Of a stretch of 64,000 bases of DNA, positions 8,439-15,873 are shown piece by piece. The stretch is taken from contig JACKQB010000001.1 of NCBI GenBank assembly GCA_024233115.1, positions 558,001 to 622,000 on the forward strand, written 5' to 3'. The position numbers and the translations under genes are program-made. Numbering within the stretch: position 1 is the stretch's first letter; every line of letters starts with the position of its first letter. The DNA is from Akkermansiaceae bacterium. GTDB lineage: Bacteria > Verrucomicrobiota > Verrucomicrobiia > Verrucomicrobiales > Akkermansiaceae. The notes beneath the pieces are model-generated. The model did not search any database and was not told where the DNA came from. It worked only from the letters and a program-made list of their open reading frames with translations.

Positions 8439-8909
8439 CTAAAGGTCTGATACTACTGACCCCTCTCTGACCCCTCTCTGCTTGTCCTCCTCCGCTGACC
8501 CCTCTCTTGATGAGAAAAAACAAATTTTCGATACGGTAAAATACTCTTCGCCATCAAAAGAAATACTACGAATAAATTTTCCAGCCATTACAATCAGTTT
8601 TCCCTGATGATCTTCTAAATTTATTTCTTCTGTAATTTGATCGCCGTAAGAGAGTATTTCAATTTCATTATTATCTACCAACACCCTAAAAGGCTTTTTT
8701 TTGCATCTCACTATCCCTTGGTAAACAATAGCATACTCAACGTCTGTTTTTGGTGTCGAAACCGCCAAGTTATTAGATTTTTTGTAACCTACAGGAATCA
8801 CGCCCATCTTTACAGGAGCCATGCCTTGTATAGTTGTATCTCTCGTATCACATGAAGGTAAAACCAACGCAATCCCAACAGCTAAAAATATAAGACCAAT
8901 ATTTAACAT
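8439..8909 (-). CDS. lipoprotein, candidate immunity protein of the adjacent RHS tip
   Basis: 156 aa, AT-rich. The N-terminus is a lipoprotein signal with lipobox ALVLPSC (Cys at residue 20). The body is a short beta-rich domain with no family I recognise. It begins 30 nt after the stop of RHS tip A on the same strand, the place where immunity genes normally sit, so an immunity role is a reasonable inference. The last 20 or so codons (REGSAEEDKQRGVREGSVV) are translated from the TGACCCCTCTCT repeat array at 8456-8507. The original C-terminus has therefore probably been replaced or extended by the repeat insertion. Confidence 0.55.
   Translation of the reverse strand: MLNIGLIFLAVGIALVLPSCDTRDTTIQGMAPVKMGVIPVGYKKSNNLAVSTPKTDVEYAIVYQGIVRCKKKPFRVLVDNNEIEILSYGDQITEEINLEDHQGKLIVMAGKFIRSISFDGEEYFTVSKICFFSSREGSAEEDKQRGVREGSVVSDL
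8456..8507. repeat. left array of the TGACCCCTCTCT repeat
   Basis: Three copies of a 12-13 base unit (CTGACCCCTCTCT) start at 8456, 8468 and 8495; the first two are tandem. The reverse complement of the same unit forms the array at 12566-12600, so the two arrays bound the AT-rich islet as inverted repeats. The array overlaps the 3' end of the lipoprotein gene. Confidence 0.75.
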
Positions 8910-8939
8910 TCTATGTTATGATTATGATTTAATACGCTA

Positions 8940-9614
8940 TTAAGGGCATTCATGGTCGATCACTTTCGTTCTTACCTTTACACGTTTAACCTTAGGAAAA
9001 ACACCTCTCTTATTCTTTCTGTCATCTTCATTAGCATGAGGATCACCTCTATCAACTCGAGTTTTCCCTTTCCAATCTGGGTAGCCTACAAAGGCTGGCA
9101 AGTTATTTCTATTTGATACACGAGCATCACTGCCGCCCCTATCTTCGGCACTTTGGCTGAAGCTGTGGGAAAAAGGATGTGAATGATACCACCCCGCAAC
9201 AGTCCACTTGCTGCCAAAAGCTTTTTTACAAGCCTTGTCTCGCATTGAACGACTAACTGCCTTTGTCATGCCCCCAACATTCCCTCTCAAATGACGTGGA
9301 TGAACTCCCTCCTGCGGAGGTGTATAATTAAATAGATCGCAAGCGCATTTACACAAGTATCCCCAATATTCCATTGCTTTGGTTTTATCAACCCATTCCT
9401 TATTTTGGGGATCTTCCATCCATTTTTTTGTCATGTCATGGGCGGCCTTACTAGCTGCAAAACCAGCCTCGTTTAGCGATTTATAAGCCATTCCTAACAC
9501 ATCAATTAGGTTTACTCCATCGTTTACCACGAATCCATACAGGTTTAAGCCGCCCTTTTCAGCAATGGGGTCACGGTTTGGCCATCTGCCCGTAACCGGA
9601 TCATAGTATCTGTA
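8940..9614 (-). pseudogene. orphan RHS C-terminal tip A with JAB/MPN-like motif (5' end missing)
   Basis: A 224-codon frame with no proper start. It opens with the RHS repeat-associated core (YRYYDPVTGRWPNRDP, then GGLNLYGFVVNDGVN) and passes into a variable C-terminal domain, as in polymorphic RHS toxins. The tip contains AGWYHSHP followed by SQSAED. This resembles the JAB/MPN metalloprotease pattern HxHx7SxxD but with one extra residue between the pairs. A GTG at 9530 lies in the middle of the core and is not a credible start. The rest of the RHS protein is absent: at 9614 the sequence abuts a second, oppositely oriented RHS tip. It is AT-rich, unlike the surrounding genes, and a lipoprotein gene follows 30 nt downstream. 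It is probably silent unless a partner RHS gene recombines with it. Confidence 0.7.
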
Positions 9615-9638
9615 TACGGTTACAGATACTACGATCCG
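9597..9638. repeat. inverted-repeat junction between two RHS cores
   Basis: Arms at 9597-9614 and 9621-9638 are reverse complements at 17 of 18 positions, with a 6-base spacer. Each arm encodes YRYYDP, the most conserved point of the RHS core, reading outward on opposite strands. The palindrome is therefore made by two RHS cores meeting head to head. Confidence 0.8.
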
Positions 9639-10364
9639 AACGTAGGACGGTGGATCAACAGAGACCCGATTGAAGAAGAAGGGGGCTTTAACCTTTATGG
9701 CTTCGTTAATAACGATGGAATCAACAAATTTGATATATTCGGGTTAAGTCCTGATACAGCACAAGAGGAAAAAAAAGATTGCTGGGTTGGTGTATTATGG
9801 GGGCATAAATCAACCCCTAATCCAGATGGCTCAAATGTTACTACAGAGATCACAGAACTTCTCTCTCAGTTGGGTGAAGGCTCTGAAGTCGGGGGGGTAT
9901 GTTGCAATAATATGGGGATACCTAAATCGGGAATCAAAGGATTTCCTCGGTATTCGGGAAGGATCGGAGATGGTAAAACCTCCAAAAACGCTGGACTCAA
10001 TGCTAAGGTGAGCGATTTTAAGCCTTATAAAGAATCGGGGTTAAAAGGAGGAGAGAGGCAACGGGCAGCGAAACGAGTAGGGTTCGCTCGTTTAATTAAC
10101 AAAGCTTGGCAAGCAGCTATAGCACAGGCAAAAGCAAATTGCGATGAATGTGATTGTAAGGAAATTACAGTGGAATTTGTATGTGTCACAAATGTTAGAG
10201 ATAACAGTACTCTCAAACGAAGATATGCTGCATTAAATCACCTCAGCGACAGAGGGAAAAGAAGACTTAATATTAATTTCAAAAGTGAGGATCTTCCTTT
10301 GTGTGGCACAAAAAAAAGGCCGCGCAATGTTTTTTCTGTAAAAGTGGCTGATGGCTTTTGTTGA
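9615..10364 (+). pseudogene. orphan RHS C-terminal tip B (5' end missing)
   Basis: A 249-codon open frame in the same codon phase as tip A but on the other strand. It starts directly in the RHS core (GYRYYDPNVGRWINRDP, then GGFNLYGFVNNDGINKFD). A C-terminal domain of about 200 residues follows that I do not recognise. The domain contains two cysteine clusters (VCCNNMG; CDECDCKE), a basic middle (GGERQRAAKRVGF) and NHLSDRGKRR near the end. There is no start codon with a ribosome-binding site before the core, so it is an orphan tip. The last codons (GFC stop) may lie within the terminal repeat of the IS256-type element, so the true C-terminus may be lost. Confidence 0.65.
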
Positions 10365-11608
10365 AGATTCGGTTTTTGTTTCTGTTTGTTTTTTTGTTAG
10401 TTGAGCTTGAGGTAGGATTTTCCTGTTTCCCAAGTCTCGGAGATTTCGACCAATACAGCGGTCACGAGCCGCAGTAGCGAGTCTTCGTTTGGAAAGAGTC
10501 CGACGACCCGAGTGCGGCGTTTGATCTGGCTGTTGAGTGTTTCGCAGGCATTGGATGTGCGCAAGCGCTTGCGATGTGCCTCAGGCAAGGTAAACACGGC
10601 AAAACCTTCAGGAATGTTCTCTTCGGCCCAGGCTGCGAGCTTTGGCTGGTCTTTGCGATAAGTGTTGACGAAGTCCTTGAGGCGTTCTTCTGCGTGCTCC
10701 CGACTGTCTGCATTGAAAACGGCTCGCAGATCTGCCGCGACCTTGCTTTTGAGGTGCTGTTTGGTGATGTAGTTCTGGGCGTTCTGCTGAAGGTGGAACT
10801 GGCAGCGTTGCCACGGACTGGCATTGAACGTGGCTTTGAGGGCTGCCCTGAGACCTGTGTGTGCATCGGATGTGATCATGTCGGGAATGCCGATGCCGCG
10901 CTCCTTGAGGTCGGTCAGGAACTCTCGCCAATGAATCTCTGCCTCGGAGAGGGCGCAGGAGACGCCAAGGATCATGCGTTTGCCGTCGTCACGTCTCACC
11001 CCGATGGCTTTCAAGGTGGCGCAATCCCTTACAGTGCCGTCGATGCGGACCTTGTAGTAGGTGGCGTCGAGCAGCAGATAGGCGACTTCGGGTAGAGGGC
11101 GTGAACGCCATTTTTTGAACTCGGCATCAAGCTCAGAGGTGAGCTTGGAGACCTGTGCTGATGAAACGTCAAAGCCGCAAAGTCCCTTCATGACCTGGGT
11201 GACACGGCGTGTACTGACTCCCTGCACATACATGGTGGCGATGGCGGCCTTGAGTGATCGGTCACTGCGCGAACCCTTCTCAAGCAGTGAGGTGCGGAAT
11301 GTCGTGTCACTGTCACGAACCTGGGGAACCTGCAGGTTGATTTTGCCTACGGCAGTCTGGAAGGACCTCGGCTTGAAACCGTTGGCATATCCATTGCGCT
11401 CAACGGCGTCCCTTTCATAGGGGGCGGCTCCGATGTGGTGGATGCGCTCAAGCAGCATGGCGGTGTTCATGAGGAGTTCAGCGATCTTTGAGAGACTGTT
11501 TTCGAGTCCGTCGGCGAGAAGAAGGTTGATGATTTCGTCGTTATGGCTAGGATGTGTCTGTTCGTTCATTGCTTTTGTTTGGTTGTGTTAGAACCTTCAT
11601 TCAAAAGC
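10354..11608. mobile_element. IS256-family insertion sequence (boundaries tentative)
   Basis: The transposase gene at 10397-11569 is flanked by a candidate imperfect terminal inverted repeat: 10354-10370 (gcttttgttgaagattc) and 11591-11608 (gaaccttcattcaaaagc), matching at about 16 of 18 positions. I cannot find a convincing 8-9 bp target duplication, so the ends are provisional. The size fits the family. The element separates RHS tip B from the secreted protein at 11790. Confidence 0.5.
10397..11569 (-). CDS. IS256-family (mutator-type) transposase
   Basis: 390 aa, full length for the family. It catalyses cut-and-paste or copy-out transposition with a DDE RNase-H-like core. The catalytic residues are visible: D168 in LLLDATYYKVR, D235 in MITSDAHTGLRAAL, and E343 in SNACETLNSQIKRR. 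The CQFHLQQN segment around residue 260 is the C/DxxH-type stretch typical of IS256. No stop or frameshift is seen, so the gene may be active. It is more GC-rich than the RHS tips around it, as expected for a later arrival. Confidence 0.92.
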   Translation of the reverse strand: MNEQTHPSHNDEIINLLLADGLENSLSKIAELLMNTAMLLERIHHIGAAPYERDAVERNGYANGFKPRSFQTAVGKINLQVPQVRDSDTTFRTSLLEKGSRSDRSLKAAIATMYVQGVSTRRVTQVMKGLCGFDVSSAQVSKLTSELDAEFKKWRSRPLPEVAYLLLDATYYKVRIDGTVRDCATLKAIGVRRDDGKRMILGVSCALSEAEIHWREFLTDLKERGIGIPDMITSDAHTGLRAALKATFNASPWQRCQFHLQQNAQNYITKQHLKSKVAADLRAVFNADSREHAEERLKDFVNTYRKDQPKLAAWAEENIPEGFAVFTLPEAHRKRLRTSNACETLNSQIKRRTRVVGLFPNEDSLLRLVTAVLVEISETWETGKSYLKLN

Positions 11609-11648
11609 ATTGGGCGGACGCTGGCAACCCCTGAGGGGGGATGGCGCG

Positions 11649-11701
11649 CCGCCGCAACGGCAGCCGATTCCGCTACGCTCCATCGCCTGCCGTTGCGGCG
11701 G
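11649..11701. repeat. 15-bp perfect GC-rich hairpin
   Basis: Arms 11649-11663 (CCGCCGCAACGGCAG) and 11687-11701 are exact reverse complements around a 23-base loop. It lies in the non-coding gap between the IS256-type gene and the secreted-protein gene. It is GC-rich while its surroundings are AT-rich, and it lacks a T-run, so it is not an obvious terminator. It may be a REP-like palindrome. Confidence 0.7.
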
Positions 11702-11789
11702 GGTCAGGGTATAGCAGCTTTTACAGACAAATATTTACACTACCAAAAAAAATTATTCCTTGTGAAAAAAACAGCAAATAAAATTAGTA

Positions 11790-12557
11790 ATGAAAAACTT
11801 AGTAATAATTATGGCTTTGTTGTGTTGCATCCGTTTGCATGCAGGACCCCCTTCCGAAGGGAAATTGTTTTATGGTGATTGGATTGATGAAGGCACCCCA
11901 TTGCATCAAGTAATTGTTGTAAATGAAAAAACGGGAATAGTCCATGTTCCAAAGTATGCAAAGGGAAACGTAGGATTACTTAAAAATATCGATATTAATT
12001 CAATGTATTCAGTGCATCTTTGTTATTCAGATGATCCTCCTATTGAAGTGTCAGCGGTTCAATGGGTGGCTGGAGCAAAGCTCATCAAGGGTATGGCGCT
12101 TCCCGAATTGTTTATCGGAATTGGCTGTATCGGTGTGTATGATATACCAAGTCAAGTATGGGGCGTTAGGATTATTGGGGTGAAAAATTTAAATCAAAAA
12201 AAAGTGTTGCATAAATATGTTTTTTTTGAAGAGGTGATACCTGGAAATGGCTGGCTTTGTCTTACGGATATTGAACCTGGTGTGTATGCATTAATACCTG
12301 TTAGAAAATGGGATGCTGCATCGAATCTTCCTAAAGGCAAATTGTTGACCGTTAAAAAAACGGATTTATCTCCCAGTAAGAGCAATATTGATATCAAAAG
12401 ATTTGATTGGGATTTATTGCCTGAAATCCAACCCGGTTTAGCAGTCTTGGCCGGCAAGTGTCGGGCATCACATGCCGAGACTCTTATTAGAAAACAAATG
12501 AATAAAAACAGAAACACTCAACCTGAGCCCCGTGATAAACCGCGGAGAGGGAAATGA
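11790..12557 (+). CDS. secreted protein of unknown function, candidate immunity partner of RHS tip B
   Basis: 255 aa, AT-rich. A short signal peptide (KNLVIIMALLCCIRLHAG) is followed by a beta-rich domain without a family I know; aromatic and Ile/Val strands alternate with polar turns. The C-terminal 30 residues are basic (ETLIRKQMNKNRNTQPEPR). By symmetry with tip A and its lipoprotein, this gene would lie just downstream of RHS tip B if the IS256-type element were removed. It ends 8 nt before the right repeat array. An immunity role is inferred from position only. Confidence 0.6.
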   Translation: MKNLVIIMALLCCIRLHAGPPSEGKLFYGDWIDEGTPLHQVIVVNEKTGIVHVPKYAKGNVGLLKNIDINSMYSVHLCYSDDPPIEVSAVQWVAGAKLIKGMALPELFIGIGCIGVYDIPSQVWGVRIIGVKNLNQKKVLHKYVFFEEVIPGNGWLCLTDIEPGVYALIPVRKWDAASNLPKGKLLTVKKTDLSPSKSNIDIKRFDWDLLPEIQPGLAVLAGKCRASHAETLIRKQMNKNRNTQPEPRDKPRRGK

Positions 12558-12565
12558 ATAACTCA

Positions 12566-12600
12566 AGAGAGGGGTCAGAGAGGGGTCAGAGAGGGGTCAG
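12566..12600. repeat. right array of the AGAGGGGTCAG repeat
   Basis: Three overlapping copies of AGAGAGGGGTCAG with an 11-base period, in opposite orientation to the array at 8456-8507. It marks the right edge of the RHS islet and directly precedes the IS110 remnant. Confidence 0.75.
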
Positions 12601-12687
12601 TTGGCATGAAAGGCGGTAGCGAAGAAGCCCGATAGCTGCGATAATGGTAGTGAAGGACTAACAAACAACCTCCTTCGCACAGAAGCC

Positions 12688-12792
12688 ATGAACCAGCAAA
12701 ACTACTACAGCATGGGCATCGATGCGCACAAGCGTTTTTGCCAAGTCCACGTCCTTGACCCCCACGGAGAAACTGCAGGGGGGTGGAAGTGA
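12688..12792 (+). pseudogene. IS110-family transposase, N-terminal remnant
   Basis: 34 codons followed by a stop. The sequence MGIDAHKRFCQVHVLDPHGE is typical of the N-terminus of IS110-family (DEDD) transposases, including the first catalytic Asp in GIDAHK. Everything after GGWK is missing. The region 12601-12687 before it is probably the left end of the same element. The fragment stops 71 nt before the heme O synthase start, so the element was deleted right up to that gene's leader. Confidence 0.75.
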
Positions 12793-12863
12793 AGAAGCAG
12801 TGGACAAAATGGCTCATCCAGCGCAGTAAGGGGGGGACGACCACTTTTTTCCAAGAACACTCC

Positions 12864-13790
12864 ATGGCCCGTAAAAAGAAAGCAGACATGCCGCCCACGC
12901 TCCGAGGTGACCTGGCAACGCTCACCAAGGTGAATTTGAACACCTTTGTGGTGATTACAACCTTGTTTGGTTACTTGCTGGCATCGAAGTACTTCCACGG
13001 TGCCTGGCTCTATGACGGTTGGTTGCTTTTCCACACCATCCTCGGCACGGCGTGTACCGCCTTTGGCTCGGCAGCGTTTAACCAGCTGATGGAAATCGAG
13101 GAGGATGCCCGGATGAAACGCACCGCGGACCGTCCCCTGCCAGCACGGCGGATGTTGCCGGTGAATGCCTTTGGCATCGGCTGGGGTTTATCGGCTTTTG
13201 GCATCATCCATCTGGCTTTGAAAGTGAATCCGGCATCAGCCTATCTCGCTGCGATTGCGCTGGGCGTTTACGTGTTTCTATACACCCCTCTGAAGCGCCG
13301 GAGTTCTACCAACACCCTGCTGGGGGGTATACCGGGTGCCATTCCGCCGATGATCGGCTGGGCCGCCGTTGCCCATGCCACTGGCGGCGGTGGCACGTGG
13401 TCCGACGGACGGAGCTGGTTCTTGTTTGCGCTCTTGTTTCTCTGGCAAATGCCCCACTTTGTCGCAATCAGCTGGCTCGTCCGCGAACAATACGAGGAGG
13501 CGGGTTATGTCATGTGGACCAATGGTGATGTATCGGGAAAAAAGGCCGCGGGCATCGCTGGTGCATTTACCATCCTGCTGACCCTGCTGGCACCTTTCGG
13601 CTGGTTGCTGGGTTATGCCGGCCTGACCTGGCTGGTGGGCGGCACCGTGGTGGGCGTGGTCATGCTGTGGCTGTGTCATCGCTTTTCCAAGGCCGGGGAC
13701 CGTCCGGCTGCGCGCAAACTCTTCCTCTACACCCTGCTCTATCTCCCGCTCGCATTGGGATTGCTTGCCATCGGCTGGAAGCAGGGCTAG
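12864..13790 (+). CDS. cyoE: heme O synthase (protoheme IX farnesyltransferase)
   Basis: 308 aa from the ATG at 12864. CyoE/CtaB adds a farnesyl group to heme b for heme-copper oxidases and is a UbiA-superfamily inner-membrane enzyme. The first Asp-rich motif is seen as NQLMEIEEDARMKRTADRPLPA in two parts, NQLMEIEEDARMKRT then ADRPLPA. The second region around YTPLKRRSSTNTLLGGIPGAIPP is the conserved CyoE loop, and LLFLWQMPHFVAISW is a further family hallmark. The open frame extends upstream to 12783, but that overlaps the IS110 remnant. The next three genes also belong to cytochrome oxidase assembly, so this is an assembly operon whose upstream part has been disturbed by the islet. Confidence 0.93.
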   Translation: MARKKKADMPPTLRGDLATLTKVNLNTFVVITTLFGYLLASKYFHGAWLYDGWLLFHTILGTACTAFGSAAFNQLMEIEEDARMKRTADRPLPARRMLPVNAFGIGWGLSAFGIIHLALKVNPASAYLAAIALGVYVFLYTPLKRRSSTNTLLGGIPGAIPPMIGWAAVAHATGGGGTWSDGRSWFLFALLFLWQMPHFVAISWLVREQYEEAGYVMWTNGDVSGKKAAGIAGAFTILLTLLAPFGWLLGYAGLTWLVGGTVVGVVMLWLCHRFSKAGDRPAARKLFLYTLLYLPLALGLLAIGWKQG

Positions 13791-13818
13791 TCTCCGCCGA
13801 CTTCACCCAAAACCCCAC

Positions 13819-14613
13819 ATGGAAATGGACAAGCATCTGGAACCCGCTGAAAGAGACCCCGCCGTGCTACGCCGCACTGCCTATAAGCTGGTAGGCATCA
13901 TGCTGATCGGAGCTGTCGCCGTCCTCAGTGCCTATGTCATCAAAACGAAGGCGAAGGCGAAGGAAAACATCGGTCGACCACCCATCACCTCCAAAATCAC
14001 CCGCAATTTTGCCGCCAAAAACCAGGACGACAAATTAGTGGCGATCTACGACCTTGAAGGCAAGGTCTGGTTTGCCGTTCCTATTTGTGTCAGCCAGCTG
14101 GACGAAAACAAACACGCCCTGGCCATGATGAAGGAGATAACCGAGCACTACGCCGGCAATGAGGATGTGCGCTTTGTCGCGATATCGATCGAAGGGGTTG
14201 ATCAGGGGGTGAAGCCAGAGGACCTGAAACGTGCGATGGCTGATCTGGGAATCACCGATCCGCGCTGGTGGTTTCTAACGACGGGTGATACCAACAAACA
14301 ACGTGGCTACCTCAAGGACCAGTTGCGCCTCGGTCTGGTGAGCGCCCGGCAAGAAGGGGATGCTGCAGGAAAATGGAGGTTTCCCTCGCAAATTGCCTTG
14401 ATCGACCGGAAAATGCACATCCGCCAGCGATACGACTTCCACGAGGCCCGTGAGTATGAAATCAAGGCGGCGGCGGAGTTGGCTAAACGCCCTGAATTGA
14501 AGGATGCCAAAGGCTTCGACCTCGTCCTCAACGCAGTGGCTGAATTAAAAAAAACCCTCTACACCAACACCGAATTTGTTCTCAAGGAAACTCAAACAGG
14601 TAGCAAAGAATGA
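13819..14613 (+). CDS. SCO/SenC-like protein lacking the copper/redox cysteines
   Basis: 264 aa from the ATG at 13819. One membrane anchor (about residues 22-41) is followed by a thioredoxin-like domain related to the next gene: GKVWFAVPICVSQLDE aligns with GKVWAFAQFYASCPMC, and RWWFLTTGD with NWWFLTGD. SCO proteins deliver copper to, or reduce, the CuA site of cytochrome c oxidase through paired cysteines. Here both cysteines are replaced (Q93 and E96 in SQLDE), leaving a single nearby Cys (C90). The fold is kept but copper or redox chemistry by the usual site is not possible. Its stop overlaps the start of the intact paralogue by 4 nt, so the two are translationally coupled and may act together. 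Confidence 0.75.
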   Translation: MEMDKHLEPAERDPAVLRRTAYKLVGIMLIGAVAVLSAYVIKTKAKAKENIGRPPITSKITRNFAAKNQDDKLVAIYDLEGKVWFAVPICVSQLDENKHALAMMKEITEHYAGNEDVRFVAISIEGVDQGVKPEDLKRAMADLGITDPRWWFLTTGDTNKQRGYLKDQLRLGLVSARQEGDAAGKWRFPSQIALIDRKMHIRQRYDFHEAREYEIKAAAELAKRPELKDAKGFDLVLNAVAELKKTLYTNTEFVLKETQTGSKE

Positions 14614-15305
14614 ACGATAAACAAAAAATAGTCCTCATTTATGTCAGTGTGGCCGTGATCTCCGTGCTGATCCTCTACACCACATGGATGATCCGTGGTC
14701 GCCACGTCGAGGTCGAGCCGCAGGATCAACCATACTACGCCCAGGAAGCCGACTTCCAACCGCAGCTTACCTTGCAAAAGGATCTTGTCCTTAAGCGACA
14801 GGATGGCAGGGAGGTGAGGATCTCCGACCTCAAAGGCAAGGTGTGGGCATTCGCCCAGTTCTATGCCTCCTGCCCGATGTGTGCCAAGCGCAACGCGCAG
14901 GGACTCAAGGCACTTTATGAGAAATACAAGGATAACCCCGACTTCGTGCTCGTCTGCATCACGGTCAACCCGGAAAGCGATGGCGTCGAGGAAATGCTTT
15001 CCTACGCCGAAGGCCTGGATGCCAATGCCTCTAACTGGTGGTTCCTCACCGGTGATGCCAAGCAGCTCAAGGACTATATGGTCAACGAGATGAAGTATCA
15101 GGAAATCGTCAAACGTGAAGATCCGGAAGAGGCTGCCCGACTCGGGGAGTATGAGCACGACATGTCGATCGCGGTGTACGACCGGGACCTGTCCATGATC
15201 AAACGCCACGATCTTTTTCACGCCCTCCAGAAGGGTGAGGCGTTTTTCAAAGGTGAGGAAAACAAGCTCTACTTCACGGTGGATACTTTGTTGAACCAGA
15301 ACTAA
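14610..15305 (+). CDS. SCO1/SenC-like thioredoxin-fold assembly protein
   Basis: 231 aa. An N-terminal anchor (IVLIYVSVAVISVLILYTTW) precedes a thioredoxin-like domain with the motif CPMC (C88, C91). This is a CxxC arrangement rather than the CxxxC of classical SCO proteins. A candidate ligand His is in GEYEHDMSIAVYDRD. Proteins of this group mature the CuA centre of cytochrome c oxidase. The start overlaps the stop of the cysteine-less paralogue (ATGA). The DUF420 gene follows 4 nt later. The context with heme O synthase supports oxidase assembly. It could instead be a general thiol reductase of the TlpA type. Confidence 0.8.
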   Translation: MNDKQKIVLIYVSVAVISVLILYTTWMIRGRHVEVEPQDQPYYAQEADFQPQLTLQKDLVLKRQDGREVRISDLKGKVWAFAQFYASCPMCAKRNAQGLKALYEKYKDNPDFVLVCITVNPESDGVEEMLSYAEGLDANASNWWFLTGDAKQLKDYMVNEMKYQEIVKREDPEEAARLGEYEHDMSIAVYDRDLSMIKRHDLFHALQKGEAFFKGEENKLYFTVDTLLNQN

Positions 15306-15309
15306 CGGC

Positions 15310-15864
15310 ATGTCTGATTACCAGGACTACCTCCAGCGTCAGCCCGATACCGCGATGCTCAAGAAACTCACACGCGCGGCGTGGGTGGTGAGCGGCCTGG
15401 TCTTTGTCCTCGTCAGCGTGACGGGTAGTTATAAATGGGACATCGGAATGGGTCTGCCCTACCTGCCGCCGCTGCACGCGGTGCTGAATACCCTGGTTGC
15501 GATCAGTTTGTTAGTCGCCGTTGTGGCCGTCAAAAATAAAAATATCACCCTGCACAAACAAGCGATTGGCTGCGCGGTTGTGTTCTCCGTTGTGTTCCTC
15601 CTCAGCTACGTGCTCTACCACGGCACCCAGCAGGAAGTGCGGCACGGGGGGGAAGGGGTGGGGAAAACCATCTACCTCTGTGTGCTTGCAAGTCACATTG
15701 TGTTAGCGGCTGTTAGTTTGCCGTTTATCCTGATCACACTTTCACTCGGATACACCAACCACTTCGCCCGTCACCGGAAAATGGCGCGCTGGGTGTTTCC
15801 GCTCTGGCTTTACGTCGCGGCGACAGGTCCCGTTTGCTACCTGCTGCTCAGACCGTATTATTAG
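15310..15864 (+). CDS. DUF420 (CtaM-like) membrane protein
   Basis: 184 aa with about four or five hydrophobic helices. Conserved-looking histidines sit in LPPLHAVLN, VLYHGTQQE, LASHIVLA and NHFARHRKMARW, the pattern of DUF420. The Bacillus/Staphylococcus member CtaM is needed for activity of a heme-copper oxidase. Position after heme O synthase and two SCO-like genes, with only 4 nt between genes, supports a role in oxidase maturation. It converges with the nitronate monooxygenase gene, 9 nt away. Confidence 0.85.
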   Translation: MSDYQDYLQRQPDTAMLKKLTRAAWVVSGLVFVLVSVTGSYKWDIGMGLPYLPPLHAVLNTLVAISLLVAVVAVKNKNITLHKQAIGCAVVFSVVFLLSYVLYHGTQQEVRHGGEGVGKTIYLCVLASHIVLAAVSLPFILITLSLGYTNHFARHRKMARWVFPLWLYVAATGPVCYLLLRPYY

Positions 15865-15873
15865 CCACGGAAA

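Noticed and set aside
8456..8507. Short tandem repeats considered as a CRISPR array
   Set aside because: Units are 11-13 bp and there are no unique spacers of normal length; no cas genes.
11649..11701. GC-rich hairpin considered as an integron attC site or terminator
   Set aside because: No integron integrase or gene cassettes nearby, no attC core sites recognised, and no T-run after the stem.
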